DNA of 64,000 nucleotides from Enoplolaimus lenunculus (lineage: Eukaryota; Nematoda; Enoplea; Enoplida; Thoracostomopsidae). The stretch is from contig JASANG010000839.1 in assembly GCA_030248215.1 (NCBI GenBank), positions 1 to 64,000 of the forward strand. Reading direction: 5' to 3'. Of the stretch, positions 47,230 through 60,076 are shown in pieces. A model generated the notes under the pieces. The model had not been told where the DNA came from, ran no database searches, and saw only the letters and a list, made by a program, of their open reading frames with translations. Position numbers and translations under genes: made by a program. Within the stretch, counting starts at the first letter, position 1, and each line of letters opens with the position of its first letter.

Positions 47230-47364
47230 TTATACAGTTGAAAGTCAACTAAAAACATTAAAATGTTGAAAGTCAACTAAAAACATTAAAAAGTTGAAAG
47301 TCAACTAAAAACATTAAAAAGTTGAAAGTCAACTAAAAACATTAAAAAGTTGAAAGTTAACTAA
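47230..47364. repeat. 28-bp tandem repeat, about five units, interrupted by a transposon
   Basis: The unit is GTTGAAAGTCAACTAAAAAC followed by ATTAAAAA. Its internal TTGAAAGTCAA is an imperfect palindrome. After the inserted element the array resumes at 48307 with TAATAAAACATTAAAAAGTT. Confidence 0.8.
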
Positions 47365-48306
47365 TGGGTCATCCACGTTATACTGTCTACGCTACTGTAA
47401 AAAATTGTCCCCACTTACGAGCCCCTCACTTTGTAGTTGTAGTGTTACTAAATGACATGTCCAAATGTCACCCATATCCTGTATAGACCTTCCGGACAAC
47501 TCGCATACCCTCTAAACAGCCTATACTTTGTCACATTGCCGTCCATACCCATGCACACTGTCATGCGTCATATGAAGGACAACTGTTTTGTCCCAGTCTG
47601 TCAGAACAGACTCTGTTTAGTCACCTAAAGAGTCTGTTTCAAGGGACTCTGTTTTACAGAGTCTGTCTGAAGGGACTATTGTAGAGCTTAATATTGAGTA
47701 TGCCGCAACCACGGGCGAAGAAGGGGCAACTACCGTGGGCTTGGTGTCACGTTAAAGGGTCCCACTCGCCCGTCCTCCCCTGGGACAACAGTGAGGGTCC
47801 GAGCTATATATTACACCCCAGCCGCCGCCCCCCCTCACCGGTCACACAAAGTTTGTTTTCGACAGGGACACCGGGGTTTAACTTTCTGGTATACCAGAGT
47901 TATTATATTCTAACCTGCTCTGCTTGAATGGGGCGGGACGTTCTCTTGCAGTTATCTTTTACCGCAAAAACCTTCCTGCCCCCTCTTTTAAAAATTTCTG
48001 GTTGCAGTTAATTTTTAAGAAAGTAAATTTTTAGAACACTGCAACGTTTTTAAAACAAGCCCTAGTTACGGGCTGTGGACTGTCAACAAGCTCTTTTTCG
48101 GACGTCCCGATGTCAGACACTGTGTCCAGACAGTGTCTAATTTGTCCTTAGTCCCTTCGAAGGGACTACTGTCAAAACAATCTAGCTAGGTACACCTTGT
48201 GTAAAGTCTTAACATCGTAAGAACAATGTCGTTTTGTCCAGCCCTTGAAACCAGGGGTGTGGACAATTTTTTACAGTAGCGTAGACAGTATTACGTGGAT
48301 GACCCA
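47365..48306. mobile_element. 942-bp inverted-repeat element (GGGTCATCCACG ends), TAA flanks
   Basis: The first and last roughly 48 bp are near-perfect inverted repeats: TGGGTCATCCACGTTATACT at the left and AGTATTACGTGGATGACCCA at the right, both continuing with GTCTACGCTACTGTAAAAAA and its complement. TAA occurs on both flanks, as expected for the 3-bp duplications of Harbinger-type elements. The interior contains GAGTCTGTTT and AAGGGACT repeats but no transposase frame, so it is non-autonomous. It interrupts the 28-bp tandem array. Confidence 0.78.
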
Positions 48307-48309
48307 TAA

Positions 48310-49319
48310 TAAAACATTAAAAAGTTGACAAAATTACCAAAAAAAAATTTTTTTCACAAAAATCTTATAAACAATGAATCAAAATTTGCATGATTTATGA
48401 CATCACCCAGGCGACACTTCGAGCGCAATTTCACCCGTTTCGTGTTTCGTTAAACTTTACAACTTTTTGAATTAAAGATTTAATTATAAATTGAATTTTG
48501 TTGTCTGCAAGCACATCCCGTTTCAGTTTCAACTCTACGAATTATGAACAGCGTTGGTCCTGTTTTGTATTTCGAAAGTAAATTTTAGTTCTAAATTGTT
48601 AAATGGTGCATAGATGCTATGATTTTACAGAAAACAAATTCCTAGCGTTTACGATGTGATTATACTTAAAATTCGAAGTTTGTCGGAGTTAATTAGCCAA
48701 CATTTCTGTGTCTCGACAATTAAGCTTGAATGTACTTATAGACGCATTGTCTTTAGTAATATTTCAACGAAAACACAACGATCAAAACGTTGAATATTGC
48801 GTTCTGCTGAAGTTATAGCAAAATTAATATATGCTCGTATTCTCAAACATACGTACTTTTATGTATGCTATAAGGCAATGTAAATAACCATTTGCTATAT
48901 ACCACATCACTGATTTGCCGATCCAATTATATTTTGTTCAAGTGAAACTTAACCTAAACGTTCAATCATAATCATTGTTTACTTTCGGTTCTTGGTTCAC
49001 GCCAAACCAAATAAAATTTTTGGTTCAGGGTTTGGTTTTTCACTCTTGGGCACCATGATATTATCTGTGTGAACTGGTTGGTATACAGTAGGTATATTTT
49101 TGAGAATACGGACTTTAAAAATTAATATTGGATAAGCAATAAAAGTCTGCAACGAAATATCGAAAATCGTAAATTGAGTGCAATTCCATTGGCCAATAAA
49201 ACATTGATGATCCAGTTTATACAGTAGAGACAGCGTTTTGGGTTTTTTTTCAAAGTCGCCGATAGGTTAACGAAGGTCAATTGTTGGAAAAAATAACAAT
49301 TTTACAGTTTGTATGTATT
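48310..49319. other. Intergenic/3' flank of the mucin-like gene
   Basis: No exon or element was recognised. The 3' untranslated region of the minus-strand gene should lie in the last part of this stretch. Confidence 0.4.
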
Positions 49320-50377
49320 TTAGTTTGCTTTTCTGATCTGTTTGTGATCTGCTTTGATGGATTTTTTAGCAGCCTTGATTGATGAGCGTTCGGCTTTCGG
49401 TAGAACACCACGGAAACGTTTGCATATCGCTTGCACATCATTCGGCAACGTGTACGCAAGATCAAACGTTATGGTTTTTTCAACGCTTACTGATGTTGAC
49501 ACACTTCCCGAGGTCCTAAAACAATTGTATATATTTGTGTACCTTAAACTTTATAATAGTTACAAATATATATTTTATGTAATACTGTTGTATTTTATAA
49601 ATATTAGAAATGTATCAGAAATATCGAGAACACCAATTTCATCAGAAAAAAAGTTTTTTTCTTAAAGACAGCTATAACTATGGCATGGAATACGGTCTTA
49701 ACAGAACTATAGCACTGTACATTAGCCTAAGCCAACGCCTGAGCCAAAGTGTAGCCGTAAAAATGAGCATATACCTAAACGTAAGCCTAAACCAAAAAAT
49801 ACTCTCAAGCTTTAAGCTTACTCTATTGTAGTTTGTGGTGACGCAGAAAAGCGTTCCGCCCTTGATGTTTACATGGACCATGAGCAATAACTTCATATAA
49901 AATGTATAGCTGGTTTATGTTGTGTTTTTGATAAGTTGATAATTGTTCATTAATTATCTTTTTATGGTTTAGTAAAGTATACATTCGTGCCTGATCTTTA
50001 CTATCTGGCTAAATAACTGTTCATGGTAAAGTCATATTCATTAAATTTAGGTATAAGTATTTTTTATATAATGATTTTGCATTTCGCAGAAGCGTTTATG
50101 ATTTTTGAGACGGACTGGAGGCTGTATCTATTATCAGCAGTTTATATCTCAGGGTACCAATTTTACAATAACCTTTGCACAGTACTAATTTAATTTCGAA
50201 AAAAACCGTTTTTGGATGGATTGTTGAAAAGTGTAATTTTGGTGAATTCCACCTCGCTCACCTCTGTTTTCACCAAACCTAGTTTTGACCTCCTAGTGTT
50301 TAAAAGTTGTCATATGGAAACATAATTTGCATATATATACTATATATTTGATGATATACTGTTGCATGCATACAGTA

Positions 50378-50409
<32 letters not shown>

Positions 50410-53027
50410 ATATATATATATCAATATATATATAAATATATATAAATCCCCAAAATTCTTGATGGTGTCATGAAGGAGATTACCATGTATTGTATATCTA
50501 ACCCTTTTTACTTATTGTGGTTTTTTAGGTTTGAAACGTGAAAACATATTGATTTATGTTTTGAAGTAAGGGAAAGTTAAAATTATTGGTTAAAACTTTG
50601 GATGTTGCAGTTTTTGTTTTTAGTTAAAATATGACGTTGAGTTTACCACTTTTAAAAACTACTCGAAAGAACAATTGTTGGAATTGAATTTGTTTTATAT
50701 TCGTGTTTTTAATCAAAACATCAGTTTTTGTAAAAATTTATAATTTTAGTTTAAATTTTGTTTAGAAAATTTAAATTTCAGTCTAAACATCAAAACTTCT
50801 GCGAATGCCTTAAAATTTAATGTTCAGAAAAGATTCTAAAAACTTCTGCGGGTGTACTGACGTTCTCTTTGAGAGTGTTTGGCAAGAAGTAAATTGTTGC
50901 GAGAATTATTGAGAATTTTGGGATAAGCATGTCAAAGCTAACTGTAATTTTGGTGAAATTAGTAAGAGTTGATTGGTTTTGTGCTTAGGTAACCAGCAGT
51001 ATTGGAAGGCATTCCTTGGAGTACAGAGCGTAAATACTGTACCGATGTTACAACGGTACTACTGTACCAGTGTTTCGCTATGCTGTAATCCTCAGTATAA
51101 ATTAGCAAATTTAAACTTACGTTCCGTTCACAATTTGCCTAAAACATACATGTAAATTTTATTAAAGCTGAGGCATTACCTTAGGAGACAACACTGTAAA
51201 TTCCGGTGAGTTGATTTCAACTCAAAATGAGTTCAATCCACTCAGAACAATGAACTCTGGATGAGGATTTTCGGAGCTCAAATTTCCATGTGCATTCAAC
51301 TCAATCCGGGTTAATTAATAAACTAACCCGAAATCAACTCAACCTAGAACGAGGAGTGATTCAGCTCAGAATAATTCATGTTTTCTGTTAATAACTCAGA
51401 AATAACTAACTCGCTATCTCAAGTTGACTAATCAACTCACTGAATAATTAATAATTAAGATACTGTAAAGTGAAGTGGTCGTAAACTGCGCATTGTGCTA
51501 GCGTCCCTTATTGTAAACACTTCGTAAAAATAAAAAATATGTAGAAACATCCGCATTGAGCAACTCCGAGGCTAACGTTGTGATGAAAAACAATCCCCAG
51601 GCGTTCAAAATTTTCGGGAAACAAAACCCTGGAACTTCCCTAGCGCTAATAGCCATAGGTAGTGTTTGTTAGCTGTGAAGCGGCAGCATGCGTTGTCGGT
51701 ATACATGTGCGCAGTGACATGTATGTATATAAAACATAGATTGTCATACATGTGTACATATACTAATATATGTATTTGTTGCAATCGACAATATGGCGTA
51801 GTGGAATCATGCTTATAACTCGAGTGCAAAAGGGTCCGAGTTTCGATTTCTGTTGTGATCCTAAATTCAGGTCAAAATTTCGAACGATGGACGAACATAC
51901 AGTGTAAGTTTCTACTTGCACAAAATAACACAAAAAAAACAAGACGTACTTTGCTCGTTCAACCGTATTGGACATAAAAGTATTGACAATATTGTCATAC
52001 TTCGCTCGTGCAGCCGGGTCAGTTAACGCAGCTGCGTTGCATGCGGTGTGCATTTTCAATTGTGCACCAGACACTAAAGTGTTTTGTTCGTTTGCTGCAG
52101 TTTCAGCATCAACCTTCGAAAATTCTTCGCCGATCAATGCCATACATGCAGCTTGTGACTTTCTTAAAAATATAATTATAACAAAAAAAAACTTGTGCGA
52201 AAAATTTCGGATAACGTACAGAACAGGGTCGCAACAGTAGTATAAAAGCGTATTTGTAATCGTTGGAGTTCGCAGAAAAACGCTCCGCCCCTGATATTTG
52301 CAACGACCGAAATTACAATCCATATTCGTGCAATTTAAGGGATGCAAAGGTTTACTATTACACTGATACACGAAATTAAAAATTAAAAATATCAGTTTAA
52401 TCAATAAATATTCATTTTGAACATGGAAATGTTATTTTTAAATTGTTTTAACCGTTTTATTGTTAGAACTGGTTTGCAAACACCAAAAACTAAATAAATA
52501 TAGTTTCGTTTTTAATTGTTTACACTACGATTTTGGCCGAACACTATTTTTTTTGGTAACTTGAAATATAATTTTTTGTAAATTAAAATGTTTACTTTTG
52601 GTTATAATTTCGAGTAAATGATAAATTTTTAATTCAAAATTGAAATTTACTAAATTCGGGCACGTTCTGGAAAACGGTATTTTTGAAAATTCGGATACAA
52701 TATTTGGGTAATTTGAATTACGGCTGCAGCTTGCTGTACGTATATCTATAAAGTATGGAAGACGTGTTTTGATCATTTTACTATTTTACCTGCTGCAACA
52801 TTGCGTAAAATCAAAAGCGGTTTTCTGCACGACTGCATAGAGTTTACCTCGCCTATGCTTTAGACTACTGTTTGCTTAGGTTTAGGTATAAGCTCATCCT
52901 GTCGTTTAGGCTTAGGAATATGTTTGTACTAACTGTTACGGCCCTGTTCTATACATTGGCCAGCAATTTGAATAATGTTTGTAACTTAGTATGATATGGC
53001 GTTATTTAAATTCTCAGGTGTACAGAG

Positions 53028-53083
<56 letters not shown>

Positions 53084-54107
53084 TATAATAATAATAATAA
53101 TGACAATAAATGTTCGGTTCCGATGATTTCACTGCTATACTGGATGTGTTTTGCTCTTTATTCAACCTAATTTCATTATTTCAAACATTTTTGCAACAAA
53201 ATATTTTTTCATTGCAGAGATTCGCACAACTGCGCCAAAGTGTGAAGCGTTCCCTAAGGTTTTTTGACATATGATTATTAATGGCGCATTAAAACCTTGT
53301 CAATTGTTATTTGCCATCTTTTTGATTGTGCCTTGATTTCTTGAAGCGAGGCTAAAACCATATGCAATCTTGCAAGTTTTTGGCAGCGAGAGCCTGCAGC
53401 AATTTGCACGTTTTGGGTAGTTTGTAGTAAAAAATATTCGAATGAATTTTGACAAACTGCGATCAAATTGGTAAGCCGAGAATTAAATCGACGACGAATT
53501 TACCGAAGAATGCTGGTGTACAGATGTCACTATACCCAGCGGCTCAAAATCTTAGTAGATTTTGGTTTTGGGCAGCTGGAATCACATTTCTATGAAAACG
53601 TGTGAGCTCTCGGGCTGCACAGAAATTTTGGGGATAAGATCTGGGCAGAAAGATCCCGTACAAGCTCGTGTCGGTAGGCGCAGGTTTGATTCGGAAGGCT
53701 CTGAGCCAAAATATGCAGCCTTTTAAGTTTCGGTGTCCTAGACAGTTGCTGCGGGCATATGTGCACAGGTTTGATAATCGTCGTAACTCGAAATGTTGAG
53801 CAGACTTTGTCAATTCGAAACTAATTTCTGCGTTTATGGGTCGAAAACGGTTGGTTTAGATCGTCTGAATTTTGTGAAATATCGTTTTGATCTGAATTTT
53901 ACCAAATTCAGATTTTTTGGCTGTAAAACCTTGTAATAGGGTTTTAAATGTGCTGAATTTCATAAAATACGTCCAAAAACGTCTGATTCTGTCTAAGTTT
54001 TTTACCGCATATGAAACTCTATAGAAAATTTCAATTATCACCGAAATTTTGGATATAATTATTACCTATTTTGAATATATATATACATATATATAATATA
54101 TATATTG

Positions 54108-54191
<84 letters not shown>

Positions 54192-57100
54192 CTGGCTTGA
54201 ATGCGCACAGCGGACATATTTTCTTGCAGTGTTGGAGAGTTTAAAAATATACGTGGATTTTACGTGTGTATGGTTAATATAGTGTGCGTGTACGGTTTTG
54301 GCGAGAATTTTATAGTATATCATAGGTTGCGTTTCCTAGTTTACAAGGATTGACGTTGGTTAAGAATTTTGGTAAACCGAAACCGTTATGCAAATTTAGT
54401 GAAAATTTGTAGGTTTCGGGTCCGTCCTTTAGTCCACCGCTGACTTGATTAGTGTTGCGAGAGAAATTCGACTTGTTGACAACGCTGTTTTGTGTTTTGA
54501 TTTTTCAAGCGATTTTGTGCGATGACTTAATTTCATAGACGAGGGACGCAAGTAACTCCCTGCGGCTGCAACGGAGTTGGACCTGGGCCACTGGGGTGGA
54601 CTGGTACGGTTGGTACGCTTCGGACTCCAATTTTTCACCAAATTTTTATTGTGTGATTGAAATTTTGGTTAACGAAAAATTTGCCTCGCTCGTAAAATTT
54701 CGTTACTTGACGCGCAATTATTTTGGCTGATTGTCACACGGTAGAGTGACAAAACCCATTTTCTAGCCGGATCCATTAGCAGGATCTTACGGTGTATGTG
54801 GTTCGATCTGTGCGCAGGTTTCGGTGATTGGCAACTTGAGAGGACGCTTAAGCGTAGGGTGCTCTGCTGGATCTCCTCTCTTCAATGGAATACTCTTGGG
54901 CTAAGTGAAGTTGCTGACATGAAAGGTGGGTACATTCCGACTCAGCTGCACTGAAGTGACTGCTATTATTCGCGGATCCTCGTGATTCCTCATGTAGGTG
55001 ACTTCTGAATGGTCCTACCCCAGTCGCGGGCCTAGCATATCGCAGCGCATTCGATCATTTTTCATTTCCATAAGCAGAAAGTTGCCGAGGGTAGGCGGCG
55101 CCTTATAACTTTCTGACTTATAGCTGAGACCAAAACCGTAATTAGATTCTTTGCAAAATTAAAATTGTTTCACTTATGACTTGTATATCGATGCAAGCAT
55201 AATCGATGCCTGGTGTGCGTATGCGAAATCAATTCTAAGCAGTGATGTTGCCAGCATTAAATGCAGAGCGAAAGTTGAGTTTCTACAGTTTTTTGTAATT
55301 TGTTGCATCAACAAAATGCAGTTTCTGCAACAAACTTACAAACGATTGCTTTCAGCACTGACGTTTGCAGCAACTCCTCCAACATTTGAAGGCAGTTTGC
55401 TGTTTCCTTTTTTGTCGTTACCATCAACGCGAATTTTAGTTTTGCGAACTGTTTTAAGCGTTACTCTTGCGGCTTTAGTTTGACTTTTCATTCCTGACGC
55501 TAACGATTTGTCAAGCGGTTTCAATCTTAGTGCCGCAATTTGTTCATCTGGCACACATGAAGCCATAACGACTGCAGTACGAGCTTCATCCATATTGATT
55601 TCAGACCTATAAAATCCATAGTTATATCCTATTGAATCTACAATTGTCGGAAAGACTTGATTAGGATTAGGCTTGTCGGTATATGTATACGGTAAAGTGT
55701 ATGTAACGCAAAAAGATTGCTGCTATAAATGTGCTCATATACCGGTATAAGAAGTTGTTGCAACGACCGCATTGTGTTAGTGACAGGCTGCACTTGAGTG
55801 CAAGAGGGTTAATGTTCGATTCGCGGCATGGTTCTTAACTTTAGCAAAACTTTAAACAGAGATCGTGCAGACCGTGTTGTTCCAACAAGGCTTAGGCTTA
55901 CTTAGGCTTAGCATTAAGCTTAGATTTAGACTTAGGTAGCGCAACAATCTTATATGGACAATCTGTTAAGTATCAGTAAAAAATTGTCAATGTATACATA
56001 CTGTAGTGACACGAATATGTTGGGGACTGATATTTGTTTGGCCTCTCCAGAGGATGCCCCCTGTTATTCGGTTACGGACATATTTATTTCAACACACCCT
56101 CCGCAGCCCTTCGTTAGTGATATATATCCGGTATGGCAACTATACGTCGAATTAAACGTTTGTCTTGTATCGAAAGCATCAGCGATAATCCAAGGTTATA
56201 CTTAGGGATATAGCTACTTTAAAAACATAAGTATGCCTTAAAAGTTCGAACTCAATTTTATTTGGTCCTGGATCTATTTATGCACTAGAATCAGAGATAA
56301 TTGACATGTATGGACTCTGATTAGGGTTTATTGACTCTATTCGCTCACGGACTCTAATCTGTGGACTTCTATTGATTGGGACTCAAAATGGGAGCCCATT
56401 CTTATTACCCCTCTTATTCTGGTCACTATAGTAAACATAGTATGCCAGAGTAGAGTAATAATTTTGCAACTTATGTTATAACTAAAAATTCTGTTCGTCT
56501 ACAGACATAATCTATTTACGTAGTGTGCGAATGAAACGTATTTTTTGTTTAAATTTAAACGCCGCGCGCGTTCGCAAGTATTTTTATATTTGAGTTGAAC
56601 TGAATTTAAACCAAAAAATTCTATTTGAACTTTAAAATAAAAACAAAAGAAAATATTAAAAAATAGTATACGTTGCGCCATCCTTTGCGATTTGTCTTGA
56701 AAATCGTTGCATTATACAATCGGTGTATGATTTGAAGAATGTTTCAATTTTTTTCTTCGCTCCTTTCACATCGGTTGATGTGTTATTCTTTGACATGTCA
56801 TTCATTACTGTCGCTAACGCAACGGTATTTTTCGCAATTTGTTGTGTTGATTCGTTTGCTGTGGTTGCGCCTTTTACACAATTGTCGGTGTATGTTATTG
56901 CATTTGGACTGTTAGAAGCTGACGCAACATCACAAATACCGTTTACAAACAGTGGAAATCTGAAATAGCCAGTTTTTAAATAGCTAAAATGTTAAGGGAT
57001 TTATTTATAACAAATCTTTATAGTTGCAGGCTTTTGATCAATATAGGTGTACGCTCAGTTCTATTTGGTTAGGATTCGCACAATAAGTAGACACTATGTC

Positions 57101-60045
57101 TGCTTAGTTGAGTTAGCTTGGTGACTACAATTTTAACATCTATATAGTTAAAGCTGAAATGACCCGCATACGTATTTTGGGTACTGCCGTAACAAAATTT
57201 AAGAACGGATGCAAACTAAATGTGTTATTAAATTTTGTTAGTATAGTCTTCTTGAAAATTTATGAGTTTTGTGTGTATATGCTACATAACGATTGTTAGA
57301 TGCGTTCCCGTATTTTTGCGAAAAATATCTTTACTTCGGCTGCCAATATTGAAACAAGTTTGACTAGTTTGAATAAAAGAAATATATTTGCGGTTTTTAA
57401 CCCAAAAAAGCTATGATATATAATTGTTTAGCCCAGAAATCTCACAAATCTCATAGTCAACAGTTGAATACTGATTCTGCCAAAATACGTTATATTTCTT
57501 ACTGAGAAATTAACATGTTTTCACTGTTGCATAAATAACCGAAGAACTAAGTTGATGATGCATCTTGTTTGCAAATAATTGTGTTCGTTTGCAACCCTGA
57601 CATTTTACTGCCTAATTTGTACACCACGCACTACGTCAAAATCAGGTGCAACGTTGCTCAAAATACGTATGTGGGTGTTTCAGCTTTCATAATATAAGAT
57701 TTAAGTTATAGTTAAGTTGGCTTGAATACACTAAAATTCACAGGTATTATTTTCTGCACGCGTTGTTTTATAACGCAGCGTTTGAACTTTTACTACGTTT
57801 TTGGTCAAGATTTAATCTATGCGAGATATGTTTAATGCTTTCAGTCTACGCGAACAGTTTGTAAGTATTTAGCTATCAGCCCTGTGAGTATACGCGGTAT
57901 AGCTTGTGATTGTATGTGCAGAGTGTGTAATGTTGACACACATACATACCCGTGCACCAGCGTGCAACCGGAATTCCGGTTCCGGCATTTTTTCACCTTC
58001 CGGTTCCGGTAAATTTTTACCGGATTTAAAAATTCCGGTGTTAAAATTTGGCCGTTTTATTAACTTTGCTAATTTTTAAGAATCTCTTTTGAAAGCCACT
58101 TGTACTCCGAATATAAGCCATTGATGGTGGATTTCACTTCAGTCGATGATGAAAATGTAAAATACAACAAATAAAATAAATATCTGTGTTCGACTAAGGT
58201 TATTTCACAAATAATAGAGCAAAAAATAAGATTAAAATGAAATTTTTGGTGAAATGCATTTTTCACTTTCCGGTTCCGTTTCCGGTTCCGGTTCCGGTAA
58301 AATTTTCAAATTCCGGTTCCGGTTCCGGTAAATTGTAATTCCGGTTGCACCCTGCCGTGCACATATAGCGCCAGAGGAAATTTTGATATCAACCGCTTGG
58401 TGCAATGGGTAGCGCGCTTGACTCGCGAGCGAGAGGTCCGGAGTTCGATTACCGGTGTGGCCATATCTTTCGTAGAAATTAAGGGGAAAACCAATTATAT
58501 TCGAAGAACTTTGGGGAAAGGGGTCGTCCCGGCCGTGCACTTATGACAAGCCCGTTGCTATTTTGATTCTAAAGGACAGCAAACGTTAACTGAGTTATCA
58601 ACGAAGACTATACGCATTTTTAAAGGAATTATATAAGTTTTTGTGCAAGCCAAACAAATGGTAACGCGTGATCAACATTAGCTATCATTTGTATAACCTA
58701 AATATTGCTTACCGTGTTGCCGATCCAGTCTGCATTGTACTGCAAAAATTAATTAAAGTGTGAGTTTGATATGAATTAAATGCGATTTACTGTCGCGTTT
58801 CGGCTTTTGAGTGAAAAACAGCATTTTAATCAAATTTAAATCAAATAAACTACAAAATGAAATTATCACATCTTCGCTCAAGTTATTTACAAGCGAGTGT
58901 ATCAAGGAATAAACATTGTTAAGATGACTGAATAATCATAATAGAGTGTTTTTGGACCACAGGGCAGCCTGCAAGCAATTATAATTATCGTTTACAAACA
59001 AGAATATTCAAATTGAACCATCAAAACCGTTTGATATAGGCAATATATGAATTGAGAAAAGTGTTTAGTGTTTAATTTTTGATAAGATTCCTTAATTCGC
59101 TACTACATTTAATGCGTGGTTCACGTTATAACCGGGACCTTGAAACAAAGTTCGCTCCTAACAAACTATTGGGTAACATTTTGTCCAGCGTAATAGCGTA
59201 TCCCAAGATCAGCTATTGTCTGCTATCATCGTGTATCAGTCACTGAATTGCACGAGATCCAGGAGTGCGCGCGGGAATACGTCAGCCGGGTAACAAAATT
59301 TTGAAGCGCATATGCGAGGATAAACAATTTCAAAGTTCGGGTAAAAATTGGTGATTCTTTACCCACCTTGAATTTGGTAACAAACGATAAAAACATGAGT
59401 TGTAACTGAACAAGCCCGGTGTTACATGGTTTGGTCCATGTAAAAGATCAGGGGCGGAACGTTTTTCTGTTGGACTAAAAATGAGTAAGCTTAAACTTTA
59501 GACTAATGTTTTTTGCTTGGCTTAGGCTTAGGAATATGCTTATTGTTACGCTTAGGCTTAATAGGCTTAGGCTTAGAAATGAACTCATCCAAATGCGCAA
59601 TATGTACCAAATGCACTGTAAATTTAAGTGAATTGATTTTAAGTCGGTATAAGTTGAATTCACTCAAAAGTCTTAGCGCGGAATTAGATCGTTCAGAACT
59701 AAGAATTCTGAATTAAATGAACTCATTCTGAGTTATGTCAATGTTACATGGTTGATACAGTTTTGTCTGTTACCGCGCTGTTTAGATTGCAAAATTTAAC
59801 GTTGACGTCGAGTCGATATTGGCAAAGCCTGTTCCTGGCGATCCGGTTACAACGTGAACCCTGTACAAGCCCAAGCCGAAATATAATAAAAAAATGCAAG
59901 CTTAATCTAAAAACTTTTAACTTACGTAGTTGCTGTTGTCGCTTCACTAGTAGTCGCGGCTTCTGTGGTGTCGCCTCCTGTGTTCTTATCGTCATCACCG
60001 AATCCACCTAGTGGATCTGCAGTTGGTCCATCATCACCTGCTGTA

Positions 60046-60076
<31 letters not shown>

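Noticed and set aside
47365-48306. Retroviral-type LTR with its 48-bp ends
   Set aside because: The ends are inverted, not direct, repeats and there is no TG...CA structure or primer site, so it is a DNA transposon relic.
54429-54641. Minus-strand 70-codon frame as another exon of the mucin-like gene
   Set aside because: Exons 5 and 6 already join in frame, and no acceptor or donor with the right phase was seen around it.
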